DNA from: Candidatus Methanogaster sp.
GTDB lineage: Archaea; Halobacteriota; Methanosarcinia; Methanosarcinales; Methanogasteraceae
Length of the DNA: 63,028 nt
Assembly: GCA_003194445.1 (NCBI GenBank)
Contig: PQXF01000002.1
Coordinates: 62,517-125,544, forward strand
Reading direction: 5' to 3'
In this document: in pieces, positions 1 through 8,150 of the stretch
How positions within the stretch are numbered: position 1 is the first letter of the stretch
How the letters are laid out: each line of letters opens with the position of its first letter
The notes under the pieces: model-generated
The model's input: the letters and a program-made list of their open reading frames with translations, nothing else
What the model was told of the DNA's origin: nothing
Databases searched by the model: none
Made by a program: the position numbers and the translations under genes

Positions 1-919
1 TGACATCTTCCTCATCAAGTTCCGGATTGTTTGAGATCAAACGAGAATATTTTTCATAAGCGACGTTGAAATCCATTATTTTGACATCAATCTCCTGTTC
101 ATCGCTGAATTGCAGTTTGTTCCAGAATTTTTTTGAGAAGACGCTGTTGAATCCTTCCACCTGGCCATTATTCCACGGACTTCTTGGAGCGATGTATAGG
201 GGATAAACGCCCAAATTAAGCAGGAAGAACGCGAGTTTGCCGATGTACTTTTCATGCGGCAGATTGGCCCCGAATGCGGAATCGTTATCTATTTTCAATA
301 TTTCGGGGATCGGATGCGACATCCATATTTCTTCCAATGTTCGTATCGCCTGTTCAGTAGTCTGTCCGCCAACCCTCTTTACCATACCAAGCTTTTCCGG
401 ACGAATGTATTTGCATGAAAGGAAATTAATTCGGTTGTCAGAGCCTTTGAGATACTTTGGACCGATAAAATCGATACTCATCATACTTTTGCCCAATTTG
501 GTCAGCGTATATTCCGGATATTTCATGTACTTGCTCCGTCCTTTCTTCTTTTTCGCCGGGCTTCTCACCAGCCTCGCCTCTTTCAATACACGATCTACAT
601 ACGACTTCGTGACCTCTTCACCGGTCTGGTTTTCATAATTCGCCTTGACCACGTCCGAACCGATGAAATAGCTATCTTCTTTCTCTAAGTCCGCTCTTAT
701 TCTTATAATTTGTTGTTTTGTTTCAGGCGCGTATTTTCTCGAGATCCCTTTTTCCCAGCCACGGTTGTCAACCAACACATCTCTTTCATCCATCCGCACC
801 CATTTACCTACGCTATCTTTGCTCACCAGCAGATGGCGCGCTATTTTACGGTTACTCCAGCCGTTCTCGTGCAGTTCTTTTGCTTTTTTACGTTTCAAGA
901 TTAATAATTCTTTTTTCAT
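1..919 (-). CDS. Integrase-type (rve/DDE) transposase, 3' end beyond the window
   Basis: The reverse strand is open from an ATG at 919 to the window edge (306 codons). The N-terminus has a helix-turn-helix of the type ELHENGWSNRKIARHL, used to bind the element ends. It is followed by an RNase H-fold catalytic core in which the acidic triad is visible: Asp in MSIDFIGP, Asp in LKIDNDSA and Glu in NGQVEGFNS. This is the layout of integrase-like transposases (IS3/IS481-like groups); I cannot name the exact family. No frame breaks are seen in the visible part, so it may be active. Its upstream side abuts the disrupted S9 peptidase, which marks it as the interrupting element. Confidence 0.85.
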   Translation of the reverse strand, partial: MKKELLILKRKKAKELHENGWSNRKIARHLLVSKDSVGKWVRMDERDVLVDNRGWEKGISRKYAPETKQQIIRIRADLEKEDSYFIGSDVVKANYENQTGEEVTKSYVDRVLKEARLVRSPAKKKKGRSKYMKYPEYTLTKLGKSMMSIDFIGPKYLKGSDNRINFLSCKYIRPEKLGMVKRVGGQTTEQAIRTLEEIWMSHPIPEILKIDNDSAFGANLPHEKYIGKLAFFLLNLGVYPLYIAPRSPWNNGQVEGFNSVFSKKFWNKLQFSDEQEIDVKIMDFNVAYEKYSRLISNNPELDEEDV

Positions 920-992
920 TTTAGACACTTATTTGATACATGGGTTGTTTTACATAAGGTTTGCTTCACATATAAAGTGTCCTACTTTCATT
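1..992 (-). mobile_element. Insertion sequence, one end visible
   Basis: The element contains the integrase-type transposase. Its end must lie between the transposase start and the point near 990-1000 where homology to the S9 peptidase stops. The sequence AAAGTGTCCTAC at 976-987 is a plausible terminal repeat. The other end is outside the window, so target duplication cannot be checked. Confidence 0.6.
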
Positions 993-995
993 TGA

Positions 996-2349
996 AACAT
1001 AACCGTTAGCAAGCCACTGATGCACGGGTTCGTAGCCCCAGTTGTCGCGTGCATTTGGTCCGCCGTGGACGAACAACACCATCGGCAATGGCTCATCCGG
1101 ACGCCCATCGGAATCACTATCGCTTCCTACCGGCAGCGTGTAGTAACTGACCATGTCCAGCCCATCACGTGACTTGATGACTGCCGGATGCATCTTTGCA
1201 AGAGACAAGCCTTCCAGTGCCGTACGCTCTGTGAACAGGAACTCTGCGCTCTTTTCTTCGCGGTCATAGCGATAATACTGCACCGGACCATCATCCACCA
1301 CGTAGACGATCATCCAGTAGTTATCATCCAGTGTTCGGCTCACAATATTTATATCGCCATCAGCAACCGTTTTCAGATAGGCGAAGTCACCAGCGATGGA
1401 CTCATCAAGGATCTGCCAGTGCTTGCGCTCGTAGGTGAAAGCGACCGCCTGGACGATCATTTCAGTCGGATGGACCGTGCCGCCATTTACATCAGCACGC
1501 GAGTCCTCTGCAATCAAGGTCTGCTCACCTGTTATAAGGTCCCGCGTGACGAACGCTGCAGTGTTGCGGTCGCGACTATCGATTATATGCAGGATCGTGC
1601 CGGTCTTATCAAACCCGGCAAAGAATGTTGTGAGCGAATCCTCCATCGATATCTCCATAAACGGCTCCCAGCCACCATCTTCGGTTGCTTTGAGTATCTC
1701 TTTCCCGCCGTCGGATGCAAATCGCTCAGCAAAGCGGACGTTATAGTCATCATCGGTTGTGAATCTCAGAAAACCCTCGTTCTCCATGACAAGACTCCTC
1801 TCGCCGGTTGTGATGTTGAGCCGGTGGATGTCGTAAAGTGTGGGGTCACGGTCATTGATGGCGATTAATATCTCTTCGGGGAGCTTATGGCTGACCGCCT
1901 ATATTTTGGCTTGTGCGCCCTCAAGTAGGGTCAGGTCAGTGGTCTCGCCGGTCTCCAGGTTCACACTGTAGATCCGCCAGTTCTGATCACCAGCCTGGTC
2001 ATGGAGATACAGGATGTGCTCGTTTGTGTAAGCCCATAAATACATGCGTATGCCACGGTCGGTGTCGTTTGTGATCGGCTCGGCGGAATCCGGGTCATCA
2101 GCAGGTCCAACCCAGACATTCAAGACACCATCCACAGGAGCAAGATAACTGATCCGGGTCCCGTCCGGGCTTAGATCGGGTGTGATCTTATCAGGATTGC
2201 CGAAGAAGACCTCGCGCGGGATGAGTGGGGTGGCGTCTGGCTGACTTGTATTATTAGATGGTTCTCCTGTTGGAGCATCCTTGTCATTAACGCAACCTGA
2301 TGCCAGCAATGCCGCGATTATCAGGATTGATATTAGCAGCGTTTTTCAT
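996..2349 (-). pseudogene. S9-family prolyl oligopeptidase-like lipoprotein, interrupted
   Basis: This is the N-terminal beta-propeller half of an S9 peptidase. WD/TolB-type repeats such as ISYLAPVDG and LNVWVGPAD come first, and LFVHGGPNARDNWGY at the start of the alpha/beta-hydrolase domain comes last. The frame ends at about 1000 where the insertion sequence begins, so the catalytic Ser-Asp-His part is gone. Two further lesions are visible. The ATG at 2349 is out of frame with a good lipoprotein signal (ALLASGC) by one base in an A-run. An in-frame TAG lies at 1899-1901, with family-like sequence on both sides (GAQAKI before, AVSHKLPEEILIAIND after). The ATG overlaps the stop of the preceding small gene (ATGA), so it was the last gene of the metalloprotease operon. 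Confidence 0.85.
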
Positions 2350-2534
2350 CTTTCGTTCCTCTTTGAATGTCGAACTTTTGTTTCGTCAGGAATCGATACC
2401 CAAGAGTTGGGAAGTGTCTTCGCGCCCTTCCTGAAATGCAAATCCGCCGATGCGGTAACTCTTCCTGGTGCTTGTGATCGCAGCGTCTCTGGATTTTCAT
2501 CCAGCCGCGGTTCGTTGTGGCTGTGGTTGTTCAT
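2346..2534 (-). CDS. Small hypothetical protein (62 aa)
   Basis: I choose the ATG at 2534, preceded by GAGGTGAACAAG, over the longer frame because the N-terminus MNNHSHNEPRLDEN then matches that of the small protein encoded at 3455-3688 (MNNHKHHNNEQRPDEN). No domain, membrane segment or catalytic motif is recognisable, and the protein is basic towards its end. It sits between the DUF3267 metalloprotease and the S9 peptidase and overlaps the latter by ATGA, so it is probably co-translated. Function unknown. Confidence 0.5.
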   Translation of the reverse strand: MNNHSHNEPRLDENPETLRSQAPGRVTASADLHFRKGAKTLPNSWVSIPDETKVRHSKRNER

Positions 2535-2553
2535 CTTGTTCACCTCGTTTTGT

Positions 2554-3450
2554 TCAAACTGGCCGATTGATCGGTCTCTCCGGTTTAGCAGGTTTGCCAG
2601 ATCTGGATAAGCCATAAATCAGCCCCATAACACCGCTAAAGAATAACATTTGCAGGGGATTCATGGAAATCCCGAAACCTCCTTCTCCGCTTGAATATTC
2701 AAAAACTGTAAAATAACCATTCCCGATGCCAAACACGAATGAATCCACGTTTAAATCATGTAAAATTATTGTAAGGGGTGCCAATAACACAATTAGAGAA
2801 GAGATCACAATCAAAAATCCGATGAAAAAATCACTGATAAAACCTTTCGGCGAAGTATTCACGACTTTATCCGTGATTTTACCATAAATTGTCAGTCCTG
2901 AGTGGTCATCGGCTAATAATATATGTTCAGGATGTCTTAATAGTGAGAATGTCATCCACAAATCCCCAATTGCTCCAGCGGCATTCATCGTGAGCGGAAT
3001 AATGAACCAGTGGGCGATTGCGGGGAATGTAATCATTGAAATAACACCAAGTACGGAAATCACTATCAACGGTGCTATCAGAATAACAATAAACCGATTC
3101 CTGCGAAAGATTGTTTCTGTAGTGGTATAGAGATAGGGAAGTATATAATGGGCAACTCCTGTTCCATACTTGGGTTTACCGCCATACATCGAAATAACCA
3201 GTCCATGAATAAATTCATGGAATAGCATTGTAAAGACGATGGTAGATAGGACTATTAAAATTGCAACCGGCGTCCCCTCAAAATTACCTGTATTTTGAGT
3301 TATTGATGTATGTACAAGCGTGAAGAAGTATCCAAATAAGAACAGTGATAATATTCCCATGCCGTTCCATATAATTGCCAGTTCTTTTGACAATTCTATT
3401 TTATTGATCTCTTTATAGTCTTTAAGTTCTAAAATTTCAGATCTCTTCAT
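2554..3450 (-). CDS. DUF3267-type membrane metalloprotease
   Basis: This is an integral membrane protein of 298 residues with about six hydrophobic segments. The zinc-protease motif HEFIH (HExxH) lies near residue 79, right after a membrane helix, as in DUF3267 and other site-2-protease-like families. The family is thought to cleave membrane or exported substrates; the substrate here is unknown. The ATG at 3450 has the ribosome site CAGGAGATGAG. It starts 4 bp after the stop of the 77-aa gene and is followed by the 62-aa gene and the S9 peptidase, so two proteases and two related small proteins form one operon. Confidence 0.75.
   Translation of the reverse strand: MKRSEILELKDYKEINKIELSKELAIIWNGMGILSLFLFGYFFTLVHTSITQNTGNFEGTPVAILIVLSTIVFTMLFHEFIHGLVISMYGGKPKYGTGVAHYILPYLYTTTETIFRRNRFIVILIAPLIVISVLGVISMITFPAIAHWFIIPLTMNAAGAIGDLWMTFSLLRHPEHILLADDHSGLTIYGKITDKVVNTSPKGFISDFFIGFLIVISSLIVLLAPLTIILHDLNVDSFVFGIGNGYFTVFEYSSGEGGFGISMNPLQMLFFSGVMGLIYGLSRSGKPAKPERPINRPV
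2563..2574. promoter_or_regulatory. Inverted repeat CCGAT-TG-ATCGG upstream of the 62-aa gene
   Basis: The inverted repeat CCGATTGATCGG lies about 30 bp upstream of the 62-aa gene, inside the last codons of the DUF3267 gene. The same core (CGATTGATCG) recurs upstream of the 77-aa gene at 3710-3735, suggesting one dimeric regulator for both positions. This is inference from symmetry and repetition only. Confidence 0.4.
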
Positions 3451-3454
3451 GATC

Positions 3455-3688
3455 TCATCTCCTGGTAATCAGTGTGCTGGCGACTATTGCCTGCGTCGAT
3501 GCAACGCATTCCTGTCCGATCCGGATTGATCCGTGCTCGATTGTGATCTGGTATTCCGGAATGGCGGATCGGTGCTGCACGGTGTCGATGCTCTCGTCTG
3601 CTTGATGTAGCAGCACTCTCTTCAGGAGGTACCCGAACCAGTTTTCATCCGGGCGCTGTTCGTTGTTGTGGTGTTTGTGGTTGTTCAT
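3455..3688 (-). CDS. Small hypothetical protein (77 aa), operon leader
   Basis: This is the first gene of the metalloprotease operon, with a good ribosome site (AAAGGAGGC) before the ATG at 3688. The N-terminus is His/Asn rich (MNNHKHHNNEQRPDEN) and resembles the 62-aa protein two genes downstream; the remainder has no recognisable domain. Two near-palindromes and a TATA-like TTTAAGTA lie just upstream. Position and duplication suggest a partner or substrate of the adjacent protease, but that is a guess. Confidence 0.6.
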   Translation of the reverse strand: MNNHKHHNNEQRPDENWFGYLLKRVLLHQADESIDTVQHRSAIPEYQITIEHGSIRIGQECVASTQAIVASTLITRR

Positions 3689-3709
3689 GTTATTTGCCTC
3701 CTTTTGTCC

Positions 3710-3735
3710 AGACTTGTCGATTGATCGACTTGTCT
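3710..3735. promoter_or_regulatory. Operator-like interrupted palindrome, 26 bp
   Basis: Outer arms AGAC/GTCT and inner arms TCGAT/ATCGA are arranged symmetrically around a TG dinucleotide, in the 5' leader just upstream of the 77-aa gene. The inner core is shared with the repeat at 2563. The symmetry fits a dimeric DNA-binding regulator. Confidence 0.5.
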
Positions 3736-3764
3736 GATTGTATAGGTGTATGCAATAGTACTTA

Positions 3765-3788
3765 AACCTTCCGATTAATCGAAAGGTT
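3765..3788. promoter_or_regulatory. Near-perfect 24-bp palindrome overlapping the promoter
   Basis: The arms AACCTT and AAGGTT flank the core CGATTAATCG; only one pair is mismatched. It overlaps the TATA-like element (TTTAAGTA on the reverse strand) that would serve the metalloprotease operon. A bound regulator could therefore block TBP/TFB. This is inferred from position and symmetry. Confidence 0.5.
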
Positions 3789-3861
3789 GTGTGATGAAAC
3801 GTGGTATCTTACAACACAATCACAACCACAGGCCTCTTCCCGACCTTGCACCCAACTCAAT

Positions 3862-4398
3862 TCAGAGGGGGTCGAATCGCCTAACAATCTCGTCCGCAAT
3901 CATATCCCTGTTATCCTTCGTCACCGTGATCAGGTCGAACTCTGCCCTGATCCGCTCTGCCAGAGGATGAGCCGATCGCTGGTGAAGCACGACAAGCATA
4001 TCCCTATCAGACGCCAGTGCCTCTTCCACCGCCCGGATAAACCTCTGCGACATAAGTTCCATCGGCGCGATCTCATCGATCACGATCAGATCGGTACCAA
4101 CCGCACTCAAAATTGCGCTTACCCCGATCCGGTCCAGATCGCTCATGTTGACATGATACTTCCCGACCCGGGGTCCATCTCCCCTGATATGGGCAAGCAC
4201 TCCCTTTACGCGGGTCTGCAGATCGAGCAGTTCAAACCCGACCCGCCTGCCTCTGCTATCTCCGTTCTCGCCAGCCCCTTCTGTGATGTCGGAGCAGACC
4301 ATGCCGCCGGTGCTTCTGCCCAGACGATCGACAACAGCCATGCAGACCGTCGTCTTCCCGACCCCGGGCTGACCTGTTATCGCTACCCGCGTCCGCAT
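3862..4398 (-). CDS. Nucleoside-triphosphatase, THEP1 family
   Basis: This 178-residue P-loop enzyme of the archaeal THEP1/NTPase family hydrolyses nucleoside triphosphates; its cellular role is not settled. Walker A is GQPGVGKTT near residues 9-17 and Walker B is LIVIDEIAPMEL near residue 107, followed by VVLHQRSAHPL. The ATG at 4398 is preferred; a GTG directly before it is also possible. The gene starts at the stop codon of tpiA, so the two are translationally coupled. Confidence 0.85.
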   Translation of the reverse strand: MRTRVAITGQPGVGKTTVCMAVVDRLGRSTGGMVCSDITEGAGENGDSRGRRVGFELLDLQTRVKGVLAHIRGDGPRVGKYHVNMSDLDRIGVSAILSAVGTDLIVIDEIAPMELMSQRFIRAVEEALASDRDMLVVLHQRSAHPLAERIRAEFDLITVTKDNRDMIADEIVRRFDPL

Positions 4399-4401
4399 CA
4401 C

Positions 4402-5076
4402 TCAGATTCCGGATACCAGATCCATAAGTGCTGCCTTCGGGTCGGGTGCGCGGATGATCCCGGATGCGAGCAGCACGCCCATCGTGCCAAGTTCCAGCGC
4501 TGCCGCCATATCCTCACCTTTCGAGATGCCAGCCCCGCAGAGCACCATGACATCGGGATCGATTCCCAGAGCAGCATCCACCGCACCGGAAACAATCCCG
4601 GGATCGGCCGTTGAAACAGGTATTCCGGTACCGATCAATTCAGGCGGTTCGATCGCGACAAAATCCGGCTTTAATGCTGCGGCTGCTTTCGTGGTTGCGA
4701 TGTTGTTGCTGCACACGATCGTTGCAATGCCGGTGCGGCGTGCCGCCTGGATTGCAGCATCGATCTCGGCGAGCGTGAGCCTCCGCTCCGAGTGATTGAT
4801 CAATGTCCCGATCGCGCCTGCATCACGCACAGCTTCTGCAAGCACGTACCCGGTACCGCTGCCTGCGGATGCGCCGTCGATGTGCTGCGCAAATACCGGG
4901 ACGCCGGTCTCTACGACCGGACGGATGTCTGATGATTGCGGCACGGCTATGACCGTGATGCCCGCATCCCTACTAACGTCGCTGCACATCTCGGCGAGGC
5001 GGACCGCATTTTTGCCGGTTGCCTCGATATACGTCTTGAAGTTCAACACCACCAGTGGAGTTTTCAGTTGTTTCAT
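4402..5076 (-). CDS. tpiA: Triosephosphate isomerase, archaeal short form
   Basis: The enzyme interconverts dihydroxyacetone phosphate and glyceraldehyde 3-phosphate in the cytosol, for glycolysis or gluconeogenesis. At 224 residues it matches the short archaeal form. The substrate Lys is in LNFKTY near residue 14, the catalytic His in INHSERR, and the catalytic Glu in AIEPPELIGTG; the phosphate-binding GAGISKG is also present. The ATG at 5076 follows AGGAGATCC, and a TTTAAGC box lies about 50 bp upstream. It is first in a two-gene operon with the THEP1 gene. Confidence 0.95.
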   Translation of the reverse strand: MKQLKTPLVVLNFKTYIEATGKNAVRLAEMCSDVSRDAGITVIAVPQSSDIRPVVETGVPVFAQHIDGASAGSGTGYVLAEAVRDAGAIGTLINHSERRLTLAEIDAAIQAARRTGIATIVCSNNIATTKAAAALKPDFVAIEPPELIGTGIPVSTADPGIVSGAVDAALGIDPDVMVLCGAGISKGEDMAAALELGTMGVLLASGIIRAPDPKAALMDLVSGI

Positions 5077-5294
5077 CAATAGGATCTCCTGTTAAATGCC
5101 CCTGATGGGTGAGATGTTAGATCGGAAATTGCTTAAAGATATCGACATTCTTTCAGGAGGCACCAAAACCCCTCGTACGTCTCAGGTGGTTTATTAGCAT
5201 ACGAAACCCGGATAGACCACCGCCCATATCCGCAACCGGGTGTGAGGGTGGTGGAGTGTGAATGCAGTGGTTACTGCTGCTATGCACAGTTTTT

Positions 5295-5512
5295 TTAGTA
5301 AACCGTATCGTAAACTCTCAAATTCATCGAAACAAGGAACTCTTTTGGTGTAAAATATTCTTTCATCCCATCAAAGTCTCTATCGTACGCAATTATATCA
5401 ATTCCGGAAGCACGCGCAGTTGCCTGATGTCATGGATCCTTTTCTTTGATGGTTTCCCGCAGCCGCCTCATTTCTTCGACATATTGTTCTTCCGGAACCA
5501 TCTCAAATGTGG
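5295..5512 (-). pseudogene. PIN-domain (VapC-like) toxin remnant
   Basis: Reading from the IS1 border, the frame gives MVPEEQYVEEMRRL and then KEKDP. An in-frame TGA follows, and the frame continues as HQATARASGIDIIAYDRDF to a TAA at 5295. The HxATA...G..I.AYDRDFD pattern is the C-terminal half of a PIN ribonuclease domain. The N-terminal half with its first acidic residues is missing, replaced by the IS1-family element, so this is a dead toxin fragment. Confidence 0.7.
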
Positions 5513-5577
5513 GTAGTGTCCTAATATACGATAGTTTATTGTAGTGTGCAGTAGAACCATTCTCTTGGTGAACACCA

Positions 5578-6916
5578 TGGCACGACCAAGAGGAAAAATC
5601 GATGTTGTTTGTCATAACCCACAATGCCATTATTATCGAAAAGAATCTGGGAAAGACATTATCAAAAGCGGTAAATACAAGAGCACCGGCCATCAAAGGT
5701 ATTACTGCAAGCATTGCGAGACTTATTTCATGGAAACAAAAGGCACGCCGTTATACCAAAAGCACCTATCCGAAAGTGAAATAATCAATATCTGCAAACA
5801 TTTGATAGAGAAGAACGGTATACGGAGTATCGAACGGATAACCGGTCACCACCGAGATACAATAGGTAGACTGCTGGAGGATATGGCTGGGCTGATGAAA
5901 AGACGTTCATCCAGCCCCACTAGATTGATCCTATTTCTGTTCCTTTTTGTCACCCCGTCCGCAATAGACAATGGATAAGTGGCGTGCTGAATGCGGCGTG
6001 TTTCACAAATATCGATGAGTGATTACATACTGTAAGATCTTTGCATCAAGTACTGAACGAAACAAAAATGGGATCAGTTTGGTGTAGTAGTTCCGTTAGT
6101 CCGATTATGAACCCCAAATATCATCCAATTCCTTCGCGGTGCAAGAAAAACCAGTGGCAGTCAGTTCAATCTACCTGGCGCGATGTTTTTGTCCCAGTAC
6201 CAAAACGGAACAAAAATAGGGCCGATTCAGTTTGATATAGACGCATCTTTTCATCACCCTAGGATACGGCTGAGCATGCAGCAGAGATGAATGAGTACCT
6301 CATAAAGACCCTCGGACTCACACCGCTTGAATGCGATGAAATATGGAGCAATGTCTGCAAAAACAAAAAAATATTGAGCTCGGCAGCCCAAACAGGCCTT
6401 GCGAAGGTGATGCATGGATATATACCTGCGTAAAGCGAAGTACATACTTCTTTGTGGCATTTTCGGTTGGAAAACAGACTCAAGAGAGTTGTAGGCGGAT
6501 GATGAAGAAAGTATTTGGAAGGACAGAGCAGCCATCTCCGCAGGCCAAAATGGAGATGTTCACCGATGGAAACGACGACTATACTCATGTTTTGCCAGAG
6601 TATTGTGCAGATGCCTGTACCCGAGTATGGGCAGCTTGTAAAGATCAGAGAGAACGGGCGAGTCGTCCGTAAAGAGAAAAGGATAATATATGGCAACCCA
6701 GACCTCGGTGATATAGAAACCACTAACGTCGAGAACTACAACGGGATACTGAGGGAACGGATTGGTAGGCTGGTGCGGAAGACAAAGTGTTTCTCGAAAC
6801 GGAAGCGGATGTTGGAATGTTCGCTCCACGTGTTTCAATTCTATTGGAATTTCATAAACGAGTTCAAAAGAAGAACTTCCCCTGCAATGTTGGAAGGATT
6901 GACAGATCACCTGTGA
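5578..6916 (+). pseudogene. IS1-family transposase (InsA/InsB-like), disrupted
   Basis: The N-terminal part (from ATG 5578) has the InsA zinc finger (CxxPxC...CKHC) and the helix-turn-helix IRSIERITGHHRDTIGRLL. After the inserted MITE-like segment the protein resumes as NEYLIKTLGLTPLECDEIWSN. It changes frame at an A7 run near 6370 and continues as GDAWIYTCVKRSTYFFVAFS and FTDGNDDYTHVLPEY. It then changes frame again to the C-terminal NVENYNGILRERIGRL and KTKCFSK. The DDE residues can thus be traced over three frames. One shift might be programmed as in IS1, but the MITE insertion makes the gene non-functional. Confidence 0.8.
5890..6260. mobile_element. MITE-like insert (about 370 bp) inside the IS1-type transposase
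   Basis: The segment interrupts the transposase between LLEDM and AAEMNEYL. Its ends are inverted repeats: GGCTGATGAAAAGA on the left and, read in reverse, GGGTGATGAAAAGA on the right. Imperfect complementarity extends inward to TATTTNTGTTCC. The host sequence AGGATATGGCTG (5878-5889) is repeated as AGGATACGGCTG (6261-6272), as expected of a 12-bp target duplication with one change. No open frame of note is inside. A further ACAAAAATGGGATCAG at about 6064 copies the right-end region. Confidence 0.7.
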
Positions 6917-6969
6917 ACATGGCACGAATTCTTCTATTTCAATTAACTATCTTAAATTAGGACATTACC

Positions 6970-7287
6970 GATTAATCTGGCGCGTGTCGGTGTAACCAGT
7001 GTCAATGGACTGATTGGGATGCGGGTTTTCACCATTCCCAAAGGGGAGGTAGATCGACCCGGAGGCGATAAAGAAAAACCACAAAACTTTTCAGGGGATA
7101 CTGTCATATCCAGGCGGAAAATGGAGTATTGGACAGTGAAGTTTGGTAGATACATCCGGCACCCAATAAGTTGACAGCCCCGGTCACGCGTGCCTGTGTA
7201 CTAAAACCACCCCCAAAAAACCCTTCCGGCCACGCGACCCGCTCCGACCTACGCTTACACTCGCGACACCCCCCCGAAGTCACCCAA
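6970..7287. other. Stretch without a convincing gene
   Basis: From the IS1 border a forward frame stays open to about 7171 (for example GVTSVNGLIGMRVFTIPKG) but has no start, no ribosome site and no recognisable family. It could be the 3' stump of a gene cut by the element. The remaining bases are C-rich and featureless. Confidence 0.3.
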
Positions 7288-7316
7288 CCCCGCACTTAAG
7301 TCCGGAGCCTGTACAA
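7288..7316. repeat. Solo IS200/IS605-like end
   Basis: CCCCGCACTTAAGTCCGG followed by AGCCTGTACA closely matches the end of the decayed IS200 element at 12508-12535 (CCCCTGACTTAAGTACGG, GGCCTGTACA). The hairpin-forming C(n)-ACTTAAGT-G(n) core is typical of IS200/IS605 ends. No transposase lies beside this copy. Confidence 0.5.
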
Positions 7317-7439
7317 TCACTTTTTTTCACGTTCGGTTTGGCTGCATCCGGTGTTTCGCACGTAGCCAGTCCGCGGCAAGCCCACGCATCGATCATGAGT
7401 GGGCTGCCAACGCCCGCATGCACTTCGCGTGACCGCCCT

Positions 7440-8150
7440 GTTCTTGACCAAACCACTTCCATCGTCGATGGTGGCTTTGTCGCGATGCCGTACGTTACGC
7501 TCACAACACCAACACCGGGAACCTCGTTTGTGATCCGTTCAGCAAGGCGCTCCAGCAGATCGTAAGGCAGCCTCGTCGGTCTTGCGGTTCTTGCATCGAC
7601 GCTCTCCCAGCACCTGATCTCGATCTGCGTGCCGTAGTCCCGCGCTCCGTTCCGGATGTCAGTAACCCGGGTCCTCGTGCAGGATCGCCACGTACCGGAA
7701 AGCCCCGGTGTCTGCCAGTTCTTCCTCAAGGATCACTGTTGCTTGCCTGACGGTCTCGATACGCTTGGGACGGCTTCTCCAATCACACGGGCAGCAAGCG
7801 CGGGTCCTGGAAACGGCATTCTGTTGTAGATTGCCTCTGGCAAGCCAAGTGCTTCTGCAACTCTCCGAAAACCGTCCTTTCGCAGTTGTATCAGCGTTCT
7901 ATAACTTTGTATCCGAACGTCTTCCCCGGACCGATTCCGAACTGCTCAAATACGTTGTGCTGCCTCTTGATCCCTGCAACGGTCCCATCCACGTCTGTAA
8001 GAATCGTTCCCTGCAGGATGTGCTTTGCCCCGCTCTCCTCAACGAGCCTGCCAAAGACATCCTTGTAGAATGTCTGGGTGATCGCTTCTCGCTTCTCTTC
8101 AGGGTCCGTGATCCCACCCATTGCATCGAAGAACTCGGTTCTGGCATCGA
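7440..8150 (-). pseudogene. guaA: GMP synthase (ATP-pyrophosphatase subunit) remnant
   Basis: GMP synthase aminates XMP to GMP. Three frames carry pieces in the right order. First is VIDARTEFFDAMGGITDPEE with HILQGTILTDV and QHNVFEQFG; next is [20 protein letters not shown]; last is SVDARTARPTRLPYDLLE with RITNEVPGVG and ATKPPSTMEVV. The 5' part with the SGGVDSS pyrophosphatase loop is absent, and at least two frameshifts separate the rest. This is a truncated relic; a working copy must be elsewhere if GMP is made de novo. Confidence 0.85.

Larger units (their letters stand above)
5513..6969 (+). mobile_element. IS1-family element, degenerate
   Basis: The element is bounded by imperfect terminal inverted repeats of about 27 bp. 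The left end begins GTAGTGTCCTAAT at 5513, and the right end, read in reverse, begins GTAATGTCCTAAT at 6968. Both continue with similar GATAGTT-ATTG sequence. It carries an IS1-type transposase broken by a second insertion and by a frame change. I see no clear target duplication. The left side cuts a PIN-domain gene. Confidence 0.8.

Noticed and set aside
1188-1868. A 226-codon forward frame opposite the S9 peptidase
   Set aside because: It is the complement of a recognisable peptidase coding region and has no similarity or ribosome site of its own.
3787-4614. A 275-codon forward frame over the THEP1 and tpiA genes
   Set aside because: It is a shadow of two confidently identified genes and its composition (Pro, His, Arg, Cys rich) is typical of antisense reading.
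5197-5253. Hairpin CCACC-CCC / GGG-GGTGG as a terminator
   Set aside because: The stem is imperfect, lies between a gene start and a relic, and no T-run follows; it is too weak to call.
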